From Andrena cerasifolii (Eukaryota; Arthropoda; Insecta; Hymenoptera; Andrenidae), in the NCBI RefSeq assembly GCF_050908995.1, contig NC_135121.1, positions 11,346,001 to 11,410,000 of the forward strand: a DNA stretch of 64,000 bases, read 5' to 3'. Shown here in pieces: positions 47,386 to 58,392 of this stretch (position 1 is the first letter of the stretch; each line of letters begins with the position of its first letter). The notes under the pieces are model-generated. The model made no database searches, was not told the origin of the DNA, and saw only the letters and a program-made list of their open reading frames with translations. The translations under genes were made by a program, and so were the position numbers.

Positions 47386-49975
47386 TGACTTTCGTGGTCA
47401 CCGTGCCGGCTGACACGAGGGCGCCTTTGAGGATCGAAGACTGTCCAGGAAAACCGTTCGAGCGTCGACACGGGTCTCGGACGACAACTCGGCTCTTTGT
47501 ACCCGCGCTGTTTAATCTTATCGATGTCCCCGTTATCGTCTTTACACGATCTCTCGTACGATCCTCGCTCCGTCCCCGGGCCGCTCGCGGTCCAACTCCA
47601 CGGACAAGAGTCGTGACTTTCGACGACGCGTCTCTCATGTTTATTTAAAAGCACGCGGGCCACGGCGACCACGGCTCGTTCTGGAGGTAATCGAGGACAC
47701 TGGACACCTTGGTCCAGGAGATACGTACGCTCGCTGGAGGACCTTGTCCCCCGATAACGCGTCGATAACCTGCGCGATCAATTTTGGGACCGACTGGAGG
47801 AGCAAGCGGAGAAACTCGGAAAGAACGCGGAACGGCTCTGAAGAAGTGAAGGATATCTCCTTCGAGACCTGTATAGTAAGGAGGTCGGAGAGTCATTAGA
47901 GGTTTATCAGCGTTTTTCGGAGGGATTTTTAAGAGCAACGAACTTTACGTTTCGGCGCGGTTATCGCGTGTTTTTGTCGGGAGTGCCTCTCCAGAGATAC
48001 GACAAGTTGCTCGGTCTATTTGCTCTCACGGATGGATACACTGGCTATCTCGCGTGTTTTCGAGGAAGGTTAAACAAACTTCTGACGCCCGAAAACCGAC
48101 GAAGATTATCCGTGTTTGTCGAACGATGCATCATCCCTCGCAAACAGACTGCGCAATCTTCCACCACGATGGAATCAACCGCTGCGGCCAGGGCTCTCGC
48201 CCGCCCCCGCGCTCTCCGAAGCTATGTTTGCTCGCGTTTTAAACTCTTAACCGTCCCGTTGATTTCGATCCTGCTTTCCAGCCGCCCTTCGATACGGGCC
48301 CGTTTCCGTCCAGACGAGCTTCGATCGATGCTTCGAACATTCGCGTCTCACTTGTGGATTCTCGATGACGCGGTAATTAAACATCCAAGGACTGGAAGGT
48401 TATTCAACGTCTGAGTGGCTCGTTCAGCGATGCAGACGAATTGTGTCGCGAGTGGTTCTCCGAGACAACCATGGCAGGTCGTCTGGCAAATCCTCGAGCA
48501 ACTCAGCCACCCTTTCTCCGCTTTCGTCCACTCTCTCACGGAATGCATTAACGCCTTTCCGGGGACGCGTGGAGCCGTGTCGACGAGGATCCACTCGGCG
48601 ACACGATGCACAACCTCCAGGAGGATGTTTAGCAAACACTCGGAAAATTCGCTGCATCACCTTTCGGCTGGGCGTTCGGCAAACAAGCCTCGCTTGGAGC
48701 GCTTCCAGAAAAGCTGTCGCCGCTCGGGGTAGGCGCCAGCGTCCGCCCGTCCACCCTCAGCGGCGAATAATCTCAGGGATCGTAGATTCTCGCGGCCCGA
48801 TCGGCACTCATCCCCGTCCGCAAGGGGGGGGGTGCAGGTTTTTGCGCGCGAGCTCGCTTCGTTCAATCTCGCCGTGCCGCGTCTGCGGTCGGCGGGGGTA
48901 GCTGCGGGGCGCGCAAACCCCGAGGGGGCTAGATCCGCCATTTACACTACTACCAGGCCGATGAAGAGCGTCCATCGCGGCCCGGCACAATATCGCGAGT
49001 ACTACAATAACCACAATGGACCGTTTCGGCATGAACCTGTTCCGCAGAGGCGGCCTCGTTTGAAGTCCCCGGCGCTGTGCGACGCGAGGCGACGCCAGAC
49101 GCCGCAGACCGCTTCCCTTCGCGAGCCACCGGCCCGGCGAAAGGATTTCCAAATACCCGTTCGCGGTATTTGCGGATATCCGCCGGTAGTCCCTGCTGCC
49201 TCTGGAAATACCGATGCCTGGAAGAGCAGCGCGCCGCCGAAGAACGAAGAGGGACATGTGAACGCGGGGGTGCGAGGCTGGAACGAAAGAGAAAGGGAGA
49301 GATTGGGCGAGTGAAAGGGAGGGATCGCGCGGAAGGGTGGAGGGAACAAACGACGGGACCTTCTCTCACGGGGCGCCTGGAATCCGATCCTCAAAGCCCA
49401 TCGGGTAAATACACCTACGCCGACACGGAGGTGGGGGAAGAAGCGTTTAATTAATTCTATCCAGTGCGCCGCTACGGCTGTAGAACATAGTCGGCAATTC
49501 CGGCTGCATTTTCACGATGCGCTCGCCTTGTTGCATTTATGCGTGTGGGAGTGCGTGGCCAAGTGTGTGGCCGGTGGCTCAAAGCGTATCGCCGCTGGGA
49601 TAGCGCTCGGTACTCTTCAATCTGCTAAGCCGATCCTATCGAAATGATTGGACGCTAGGCACGGATGGCAGGCGTCGTAGGAACCCAGTGGTCGTTGAGT
49701 CAGGGGGCGAGATCTTATACTCGATCAGTCGTACACCTTCGTATCCACTCTCCGTTTACGAACATCTACGGTTATACCCCTGTCTAAGCTGCAGGAGGCA
49801 TCCACTTGTTCGCGATCGGAAGAACGTGGTTGGCGTGGCTGGCTAAGCTCGCGACCTATATCCCACGCGCGAGTTCCGTTGCTCTTTCACGCTATGCAAC
49901 GCCGGCGACCTCGCCGCCACGATAAGGAGACGGATGTTCCGTTAACGCTGCTTCGTTCTAATGCAGTTTCCTGTG
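47386..49975. other. GC-rich non-coding DNA
   Basis: CpG-rich sequence with short and medium open frames on both strands that have no recognisable domains and overlap one another. Composition explains them. Confidence 0.45.
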
Positions 49976-50545
49976 CACGCGCAACGAAACTAGTTAATAG
50001 CCAAGTACGGGAGAGGTGCTATAAAATGGACACTTTTGTTTAGCCTCCATTTCTGACGATATCGTTATAGGTATTTAAAAAACAAGTACATCAGTAGAAA
50101 GCGTGTTTATTTCCCTTCAATAAAAGTATATTACAAACTCAGCAATTGTAGTAGAGAATAACAAAATCTTCGATTTTCAAGTAAATGGGAAACGTCCCTT
50201 TTACGACTAGGTGGTTTTAAATGGGAGAGTATAAGTCATGAAAGGGACGCGTTAATAAAAATAAACTTATTAAGTATTACAATTATAATTGTAAATCTTA
50301 ATGATACAAAACAATGGAATCTATGAAAAAAATTAACTCTTTGAACTATAAATCGTCAATATTGCGTTTAGAATTTTGTTACGTTTTGTTTTGAGTTTCC
50401 TCTACTCTATTTATTGTGAAAAAAGAAATATTTCTAATTTCGTTTCAGTGTATCACTTTATAATCACAAGTATGTATTTTTAAATACATTGTAAATGCTT
50501 TAACAAGCTACGGAAAAGATCTCCTCACGGATCTGTTAACCCTTT
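49976..50545. repeat. AT-rich island, unassigned
   Basis: A 0.57-kb AT-rich block ending near TTAACCCTTTTC (50537). No inverted partner end or coding motif was found. Probably transposon debris. Confidence 0.3.
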
Positions 50546-51299
50546 TCTTTTTTGCTTGCTTGCTTGTCCGGCATTGGAACAGAAAATATCTGGTCACAGC
50601 ATCAATCCCGTTGCGTCATCGTCCTGGCAAGCGTGTCTCGGCTGTAGACGCATCGCTCCGACGATCTTCAGACCCGACGTGGATAATGTAATGAATAGTG
50701 CCCCATGGAAAACGTCCGCGGTGCAGTTAAGCAACTGCGGCGCGAATAACGGCGACTTTGTCTCGTCGCAACCCCCGCGGGAACAGGCTCGACTCGCGAA
50801 GTCCTGTCATTCAACCCCGCGGACGCATTGTGCCAGCCCGTCGACACGAAACACCCCTGTATGCCGCGGTCGGGACGGTGGAGGGCACCACGGTGCAGGC
50901 ACGTCGCAAAGGGCAACGTAGCCTCTGAACCTGGACTCTACGCGCACACCTTCCACACCCCGGGTGTTTCTTTTTTCCCCGTCGAGTCACCGTGTTCACG
51001 CTCTAAAAGGACGACACCGCTCTCTGTCCTCCGCCCTCCGGCTCGTATACTCAACCCCTACGGAACCCTCTCCGTTGCACCCTCGTGAAAGGAGTCTGCC
51101 ACGCACCACAAAGAAACAAGTCGGCCGAGCGGTGGGGGATGCTAGCGCAGCGACCAAAGTGGGGGATGATCGGCGGAGAGGGAAGCTGGAACGTGCTATA
51201 GAACATAGAGCGCGAGGTAGTGGGGGTAGGCACGAAACGGAGCCTCCGAACGGTCGGGACAAAACGGCGAGCAACAGTGTGCCGCGCGCCGCCGACAGC
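50546..51299. other. GC-rich DNA upstream of a candidate exon
   Basis: CpG-rich sequence with only short frames. If the candidate exon that follows is real, this is its promoter region. No TATA box was seen. Confidence 0.35.
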
Positions 51300-51957
51300 G
51301 AGCGTTGTCACTTGAGTCTACGTCGTTGCCGCACCGCGTGCTCCAAGTTGCTCAGAGATCGAGGGTGCCTGACCCGCGGGGCAGAAGCGTTTCGCGATCG
51401 GTCGCGCGTATTTCGCTGGAGAGTCGTCGAAAACGAGGATCGACAGTGCGAGACCACGGGATACGAGTGCGAAGTTTTGTTGCTGTGCGAAACGGTGAAA
51501 TCTTTCGGAGTGCATAGCCGAAGTGAGAGCGAAGTACGAATGATCGAGAGTGCATCGAGAAGTGCATCGTTGCGTCGTGCTTGACCACGTTGGATTATCG
51601 TGCTCGTTGCCGGCGTATGGCTCGCGATCGCTCCGTCTCGTCGACTCATCTGCCGCGGAGATCCGTGGCTGCGTTTCTCGTCGAAAGGACGAGGAATAGG
51701 TCGACCAGTGATCCCCGGGAAAGTGATCGCGTCGCCGAGAACGCACGCATCGTGGCAGAGTGATATTCGTGAGATAGTAGAAACGGAGTGATCCCAGGTA
51801 CAAGGATACACGCATCCTCCGAAAAGGCAGCCAGAAATCCTTGTGTTTGCTGTGATACGAGTGGTGTGCCAGCGCTCCCAGCCACGAGGAAGGTGTCCGT
51901 GTTCTCGAAGGAAATGCGCTGCTAGCAGACCGGCAAGGTGTCGCCCGAATTCTTGAG
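51300..51957 (+). other. Candidate untranslated first exon
   Basis: The sequence has the texture of insect 5' leader exons: repeated GTGCGAAG, GTGATATTCGTGAG and GTGCATCGAG-like words with no sustained single-frame start. It ends at a good donor, TTGAG|GTAGGC (GT at 51958-51959); an alternative donor, GCAAG|GTGTCG, lies at 51938. Long open frames exist on both strands (up to 287 codons on the minus strand), but they have no domain and overlap one another, which fits CpG-driven loss of stop codons. The start is not defined; TCACTT near 51308 is a weak initiator match. A coding reading is possible but less likely. Confidence 0.25.
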
Positions 51958-52847
51958 GTAGGCACCCTTCCTGCCCACTCGTCGCGACAGCTTGTAAGCG
52001 AAAATTGCGAGTGGAAACTAGCCTCGGTGACCGGGTAATAGGGCTTGGAAATGGGACGTGTCGCTGGAAAGCTCGCTTCGCTGGCAAACTTACCTTTTCG
52101 ACCGGTGTAAATCGCGTCCACGTTCGGTCGTCACGTGGAGGCCTCGCGACACAACCCCCGAGTCCCGACATCGTGGCGTTTCCGCGAGCTTTTTTCCCCC
52201 CTGGAAAGCGGATTATACAGGATACGATTCGGAATACCGGCTATTCCGACAGACACCGAGTCCAGCGTGAAAGTGGCAAGTGACCCGAGCGATTCACCAG
52301 GCATCGATTTCGGATTTGCCAGAGTGGCCGCCGTCGGATCGGTTCGCCCCGAAAATCTGTTGCCCGTACGCGAAACGGCTTGGGCTCCCGAGCCTTGAAC
52401 ACCAGCAATTGTTCACCGAGCGAGGGTAACTCGTTCGGAATAATCCTGCTCGTTCGAAGTCGAAGCCACGCCGCGAGAAGTGAAATTAAACCGTTCGTGA
52501 CTCGGTTTCCACGAGCAATTTCTGGACAGGCCACGCCTGCTTCCCTTTAATCCTCGCGTTATGAAATCTTGCCGTTGCTCGTTCGCGAGCAGATTCCACG
52601 GAGCGTCGTCGGTTATCGCCCTCGAGGATCCACGGTGCAGTCATTTTTCCGCGGTTTGCGTAACGCGGTAGGTCCGTCGCCACTGGATTCAATTCGCCAG
52701 CGCTGGGGAGGGATTCCGCGTGCGTCGGGGGTTGGCGTAGAAAGGCTGAGCTTAACGCAGCGGGCAAACAAATAAAGCATCCCCGACGGGAATTGAAAAG
52801 AGCCGACGCCGCGGCGGTGATCGATACCCGCGAACCGTCGCCCGAGA
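51958..52847. other. GC-rich non-coding DNA
   Basis: CpG-rich sequence between the candidate donor and the first TTAA element. It would be intron if the exon call is right. No other feature is seen. Confidence 0.4.
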
Positions 52848-52851
52848 TTAA

Positions 52852-53541
52852 GGGGACCTTCCGGTCTAACAGTCGATTTTTTTAATTTCATTTTTCGAGT
52901 GTTCAACCTTTAAGGAGTACGTGTTTAAAAGGATTTGTTGAAATTCGTAAAATTCCTGAAATTATAGGCAACAACTGGCCACTCGGCGCTCATGTAAAAC
53001 TTTAAACGCGTTTTTCTCGAAACAGTGGCACCTGTATTTCCAACAGTTATTATTCAATTCGACTGAAACTTTTTTTATTCTGCTCAATATACTTTTGGCT
53101 AGGGGATACCAGAAAAACGAACAAAAAATTGAAAATTTATAATTTGCGAAGGCGTCGAAAGGATGAAAAATATTGGGGAAAAATTATTTCAAACTTCAAG
53201 TGTCGTTATTTTCTAAAATAATGTAATTTTTGTATCTTTTGTCTTGTTTCCCCCCTAGCGAGAAATATATTCTTCAAAACAAAAAAAGTTTCAGTCGAAT
53301 CGGATAATAACTTCTGGAGATACAGGTCCTACCAATTTGGATCAATTTTTTGACGCCTTGGCTTTAACGACTCCCCAGTGCCGTATACAATGATTAATTA
53401 TAACACAAAAAATATATTTCTATAATCTAAGACATCCTTAATACAATGCAAAAAGTCGCATTAAATTATATACAGTAGTTTTCCTTTAATTAATTCCTAA
53501 AGATCGCCTATTTTTTTTCGGCTCTAGACCGGAAGGTCCCC
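52852..53541 (-). mobile_element. TTAA element, copy 1 (reverse orientation)
   Basis: The 690-bp element lies between perfect TTAA sites (52848-52851 and 53542-53545). Its ends read GGGGACCTTCCGGTCTA and its inverse. Inside is a second inverted pair around TCGACTGAAACTTTTTTTATT and its complement (about 53055 and 53290). The reverse complement matches copy 2 at 54584-55315 closely along its length, roughly 90 percent by eye over the first 250 bases. TTAA duplication suggests piggyBac-type mobilisation. No transposase is encoded. Confidence 0.9.
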
Positions 53542-53545
53542 TTAA

Positions 53546-54579
53546 CGATTCTGAATTCTGTCGAGGCTGGCGGTTTTCTTCCCGTCGCTCCTTTCGCGAA
53601 TTATCACGGCGCTGGCAAACCGCCGCGACGGCACTTCCGTTCGTTCACCTGTTGGTTAATTTCCATCGAATCACGGTGTTGTGTTTACGCCCGATTGCCC
53701 GCCGCAATGGAGAATTTTCATCGCGCTAATTAAGTAAATCGCGGAACTCCGCGGAAACGTGGCCGTTCCATTTGCTAAATTGTGAGCGACGGAGGTGATC
53801 GCGATGCTTTTCGGTGGCTGCCGCCTCTTTTCATAAAGCCCCGGTAATACGTTGCAGCGGCGAAACGCTCGGGTCGATTTAAAGAAGCCGCGACGAGACC
53901 GTGCTCGTGCACCGCACAACGGGGATGGAATTAGAAATAATCTCGAGACTCCCACGAACTCGCCAGGATCCTGTGGCAACCGGCTCGCCTGTCGCTGACA
54001 GTTATTAGGAACTTATGGGGCGAGAGTTCGCGGTGGAAATTCGAGCCACGCCACTGCCCATGGAATTCGTTTTCTGTTCGGGACACCGGTCGGTTTATTT
54101 TGACTGCGCTGCAGAACTTGGCCCTCCGCGAGAACCTCCGAAAATACCCGCTTTGGTCGCGTTCTTCCCAATGTTTTCAATCGCGAATTCGTCGAAACAC
54201 TTTATCAATCGTTCGTAAACGTCCCTTTTTTCCGTTGTTACTGCACACATCGATCCTCTGCGCGAATAATTGGTGTCCTCTCGAAAAGTCGTCCGGCTCG
54301 CGCCCTTGGCAGTGGACAGTGCCGATAGTCCGCGAAAGCAGCGGCAGATGGAAGCACGCAGCGGCCAGCGCAGCAACGGGCACATGGATCGACTTTCCCT
54401 TCACCCCCACAAATTCCTGGCGAAGCAAACTCCCGTAAAGGTTTGCGGAAATATTTGTAACTGTAACGATTATCGTGCAGAAATCGGGCTCCTCTAATGA
54501 CATTCGGACGATGCTCCATTTCGATAATGCTAATTGTCGGTCAGCCCAATTGCCTCGGCCACGTTGGATTCCCTGCCCC
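53546..54579. other. GC-rich spacer between two inverted elements
   Basis: About 1.03 kb of CpG-rich sequence separates the two oppositely oriented copies. It holds no recognisable gene. Pairing between the flanking copies would make this the loop of a very large hairpin, or a segment that could flip by recombination. Confidence 0.5.
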
Positions 54580-54583
54580 TTAA

Positions 54584-55315
54584 GGGGACCTTCCGGTCTA
54601 GAGCCCCAAAAAATAGGTGATATTTAGGAATTAATTAAAGGAAAACTACTACATATAATTTAATGGGATTTTTTGCATTGTATTAAGGATGCTTTAGATT
54701 ATAGAAATATATTTTTTGTTTTATAATTAATCATTGCAGACGGCACTGCGGAGTCGTTAAAGTCAAGGCGTCAAAAAATTGATCCAAACCGGTGGGACGT
54801 CTATCTCCAGAAGTTATTATCCGATTCGACTGAAACTTTTTTTTTATTGTGAAGAATATATTTCTGGCTAGGGGGGGGGGGAGCCAGAAAAAGTACAAAA
54901 AATACATTATTTTAGAAAATATCGACACTTGAAGTTTGAAATCACTTTCTCAATATTTTTCATCCTTTCAACACCTTCGCAAATTATAAATTTTCAATTT
55001 TTTGTTCGTTTTTCTGGCATCCCCCTAGCCAGAAGTATATTCTTCAAAATAAAAAAAGTTTCAGTCGAATCGGATAATAACTTTTGGAAATACAGGTCCC
55101 ACCGTTTTGAGAACACTGTTTCGAGAAAAACGCTTTTAAAGTTTTACGTGGGCGCCGAGTGGTCGGTTGTTGCCCATGCATTAACCGCTACTGAAATGCC
55201 TATAACTTCGGGAATTTTACGAACTCCAACAAATCCTTTTAAACACGTATTCCTAAAATCTTGAACATTCGAAAAATGAAATAAAAAAAAATGCCTTTTA
55301 GACCGGAACCTCCCC
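54584..55315 (+). mobile_element. TTAA element, copy 2 (forward orientation)
   Basis: The 732-bp copy lies between TTAA sites (54580-54583 and 55316-55319). Its left end reads GGGGACCTTCCGGTCTAGAG; the right end, inverted, is GGGGAGGTTCCGGTCTAAAA, with a small number of changes. It has the same internal order as copy 1, including the GGAATTAATTAAAGGAAAAC and CAAGGCGTCAAAAAATTG blocks. It has a G9 run (about 54871-54880) that copy 1 lacks. No coding capacity. Confidence 0.9.
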
Positions 55316-55319
55316 TTAA

Positions 55320-57920
55320 ACGGTTCAATACGATCGCTAAAACTCCTCTTCTCGAGGTGACACTAATCACAATCAAGCTGCCGAGCCATAAGTCCAAGTT
55401 TCGGCTATAAAATACACCGCCAAGCGTTGCTCAGATCGTAAACTGCGAGGAAGCAGAGTCGCGAGAGTGTTGCGTTCCATGCACCGCGTCTGGCCACCCC
55501 CGCCGAATACCTGACTCGCGGGGACTCCGAAAGTCGTTTTCGTGCTCGGCAGGGCTCGGGGTTTAATAAAGCACCGGTGAGAAACGCGAAACACGTGCGT
55601 GCAAAAGTTCTCCCCACGGAGCGCGCGAGGGTGGTGTAACGGCGTTCCGCGAGGGAAAAGGTGGAAGGAAGAAAGTTACGAGGGCGGTTGTTAGGTTGTG
55701 CCGAGAAGGGTGGCCGGGAGTAGTTTTGGATGTCCCGTTACCTTCCCTTTCATCGAGATTCCGCTTGAATCGACGAACGAACAGTCGGAAGGCTGAAGTT
55801 TTCGAGCAGGCGGCCATGGAATTAATGTATCGAGGGACCCGCGTGAAATGGAAGCGGAGCTGAAGTGGAGCCCAATATCGGTAACGGGGGCAACAGTTTA
55901 ACTACAGCGTTTCTCGGAAGTGGCCGGGCGTATCGCGCTTCCTGCTCCCCAGCTACACTTGGATATTGGAAAATTACGTCAATATTGCGTATTGCGAACT
56001 TACGTCAGAACGAAACGGTGCCACCGTTTACCAGGAGCGGCCGCAGGGTTTTCGCCGGTCCTCCCCCAAATTCGTTTCTTGGACGCGAAGCGCCGTGGAG
56101 AAGGATCTCTCCGCGACAGCGAGGCCAGGCCTGCGATCGAGGAAACGAAACGAGGGGCAAGAATGACCATCGCGAAATTTCGCTGCTTCATAACCTGACC
56201 GAGCAAGAGATAGAGGATAGAGGACGAGGTGGCGATGCTGGAGGTGGTGGAGGGTGCGAACTTTGTTTCTGTAGCTCCCGGGGAGGACAGTTTCGCGACA
56301 GTTTCGAGCTGTCTCGGCCCCCGCCCAATCGCGTTCAACTTTTGCGAGGCTGGCCGCGGCAATGGCAATGGCAACGGCGTCCGGCAATTGTGACACTCGT
56401 GACGAGAGTATCGATACTGCCCGAGGGGGATCATCCTGCGAGATTGCCGGCTGCCATTCTAGCCCCCGATCGCTCCTCTGTCTCCGCGTGTCTGCAAACA
56501 CTCTCTGTCGTTGTATCGTCGGGGAGATCGATGGCGACTCGTCACAGCGCAAATATTTGCAGAGCACTCAGCGCGCCGCCACCGCTGCGCTTTCATGCGT
56601 TCTACAAATTTATCCGCGAGCGTAAGCGATCGCGATCGATGCACTGATTTTTCCTCCCCGGACTTCGACCTCCAGTGAAAGACGCTCGTCCTCTCGGCTC
56701 CTTGCAAATATTGGGCTTGCAGTCAGGATTCTTCCCTGTTTCTGCAAAGACAATGCATCCGAACATCTTTGTTCGCCGTTGCGAGGAGGGTCGCCAGTCA
56801 GAGGGGTGGAAACGAGCGTGGAAATTGTAAGCGAATCGTTAGGATTGGAAAGGCAGCGCGCTGCCTGGCGTCGCTCGTCTTCGTGACAGGCGCCGTTTTG
56901 CCCGACCTTTATTTACGACACGCGCCCTCGCGAGTGGCCGCGGGCGCGCGGATCGTTACGCGGGAAAATTATTGCGCGTAGGCGGTCTGCGTATTTCCCG
57001 ATGCCCGCAGATTTACGGATCGTTAAGCCCTGCGAATTTACACGTTCCTTTTCACCGACCGCTATTTGCGGCTTGGCTCTCTGCTTTATTGTTCGTCGCT
57101 CGCGCGCCTACGCCCGCGCGATCGTCTGCGGTCAGCTCCGGCGAAGAGGGAGGCTCGTCGGCCGGCTAGCATTGTCTCTGCTCGCGAGATCGATAGCGCG
57201 CGATTGCCCCCTAATCAGAAAAATGGTAACAGAACAGAGAGGGGAGAAATCTTTGCGGAAATTTGAGGCAGAGGGTTTTCGAGATCGAGGAGGAGGCTCC
57301 GGTGCCCCGCTACAAAGGAATTGGGTAAAAAATTGCACGGACGGGTTGGAGATGTCTGGATTCGAGGGAGGGGTGTCGCAGACGTGGTTCGAGGGGTAGA
57401 CGTCCGAGGAGACGTTCCATTTTCCCGGGCGCACACGGTCTGGAGCAGCGTGGACGCCGGAAATCTTCTTTTTCTTCGGGTGGCTGAGATGGAAGAATCG
57501 TTGGAAAGAGGACTGTCGCAGAGACGGCGGAGGATAAAGGGGGGAAAAGAGTGCGTTGAACGGGCACGCATCGCTCGTAGCGACGCGCAGCTCCGGGGGA
57601 TCTTGGGAAATGTTACGAGCAGGAGATCACCCTCCGGGGAATATCGTCGGGCGCAGAGGTTATTTCTGGATTGCGAAAACTTTTAATAGCTTTCTGATAG
57701 CTTATTGGCCGGTCTTATAAATAATTTCATATCTCGCGTCCGTGGGACTGTCGGCCCTCATCGAGCTCCTTTTTTTCCCCGACTCCATTGTGCGCGGTGT
57801 CGCGCGCCTCCCCTCGAGAGCCCGCAGTCCGAAGGTAGCTCGTCGAGGTACAGAAACTTTCCTCCATCCGACAGGAATTATTGCTATTATTATTTATTAG
57901 ACGGGACGAGCTGTGTGGTT
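55320..57920. other. GC-rich non-coding DNA
   Basis: CpG-rich sequence with an open frame of 260 codons at 55865-56647 on the plus strand. That frame is low in recognisable features, rich in Arg, Ser and Pro, and overlapped by frames of similar length on the other strand. I treat it as compositional. No other feature is seen. Confidence 0.4.
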
Positions 57921-57922
57921 TA

Positions 57923-58390
57923 CGGGAGACTGTTGTACCATGAAACACTTTTTACCATTTTACTTTTTTTCATTTTTTGGTTAGAATATTTTTTAATTAG
58001 AATATTCCTGTACAACGTTCTGTAATTATTTTTGTGTTTTACAGTGATATTGAAAGTTAAAAATTGTAATGTCAGTGCCGTGCAAAATGTTCCATGGTAC
58101 AACATGGTCATGTACCATGGAACACAACCTCTTGTACTATCGAACACTGTCAAATTTTGGTTTATAATCGAAAGGAAGCGCTTCATGAATTCCGGAATTT
58201 TGCCAGTAGTCTTGACAAAGTGTCAACTTTATGACGAGTTTCCTCTTAAGTGAGCAGAAATTGGGACATTCACCTTACCTAGCGGCATTCTCTACAACCT
58301 GTAATGAGTTTCAACTGTTTATATAGCACCACTATCCAGTAATAGACAAGGTTTCATGGTACACTATGCCCGAGGTACAACAGTCTCCCC
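57923..58390. mobile_element. Tc1/mariner-like MITE
   Basis: The 468-bp element is flanked by TA on both sides (57921-57922 and 58391-58392). Its ends match inverted over GGGAGACTGTTGTACC. Both facts fit a Tc1/mariner-type element. Inside is a perfect 13-bp stem TGTTCCATGGTAC (58088-58100) with its complement at 58112-58124 and an 11-base loop. GTACCATG words also occur near both ends. No transposase motif is present. The terminal repeat is short and TA flanks are common by chance, so the match of the ends carries most of the weight. Confidence 0.75.
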
Positions 58391-58392
58391 TA

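Noticed and set aside
51308..52171. 287-codon and 267-codon minus-strand open frames
   Set aside because: They overlap each other and plus-strand frames, show no domain, and are rich in Arg, Ser and Thr. CpG-rich composition depletes stops here, and a leader exon on the plus strand is a simpler reading.
55865..56647. 260-codon plus-strand open frame
   Set aside because: No recognisable domain, strongly biased composition, and competing frames of similar length on the other strand.
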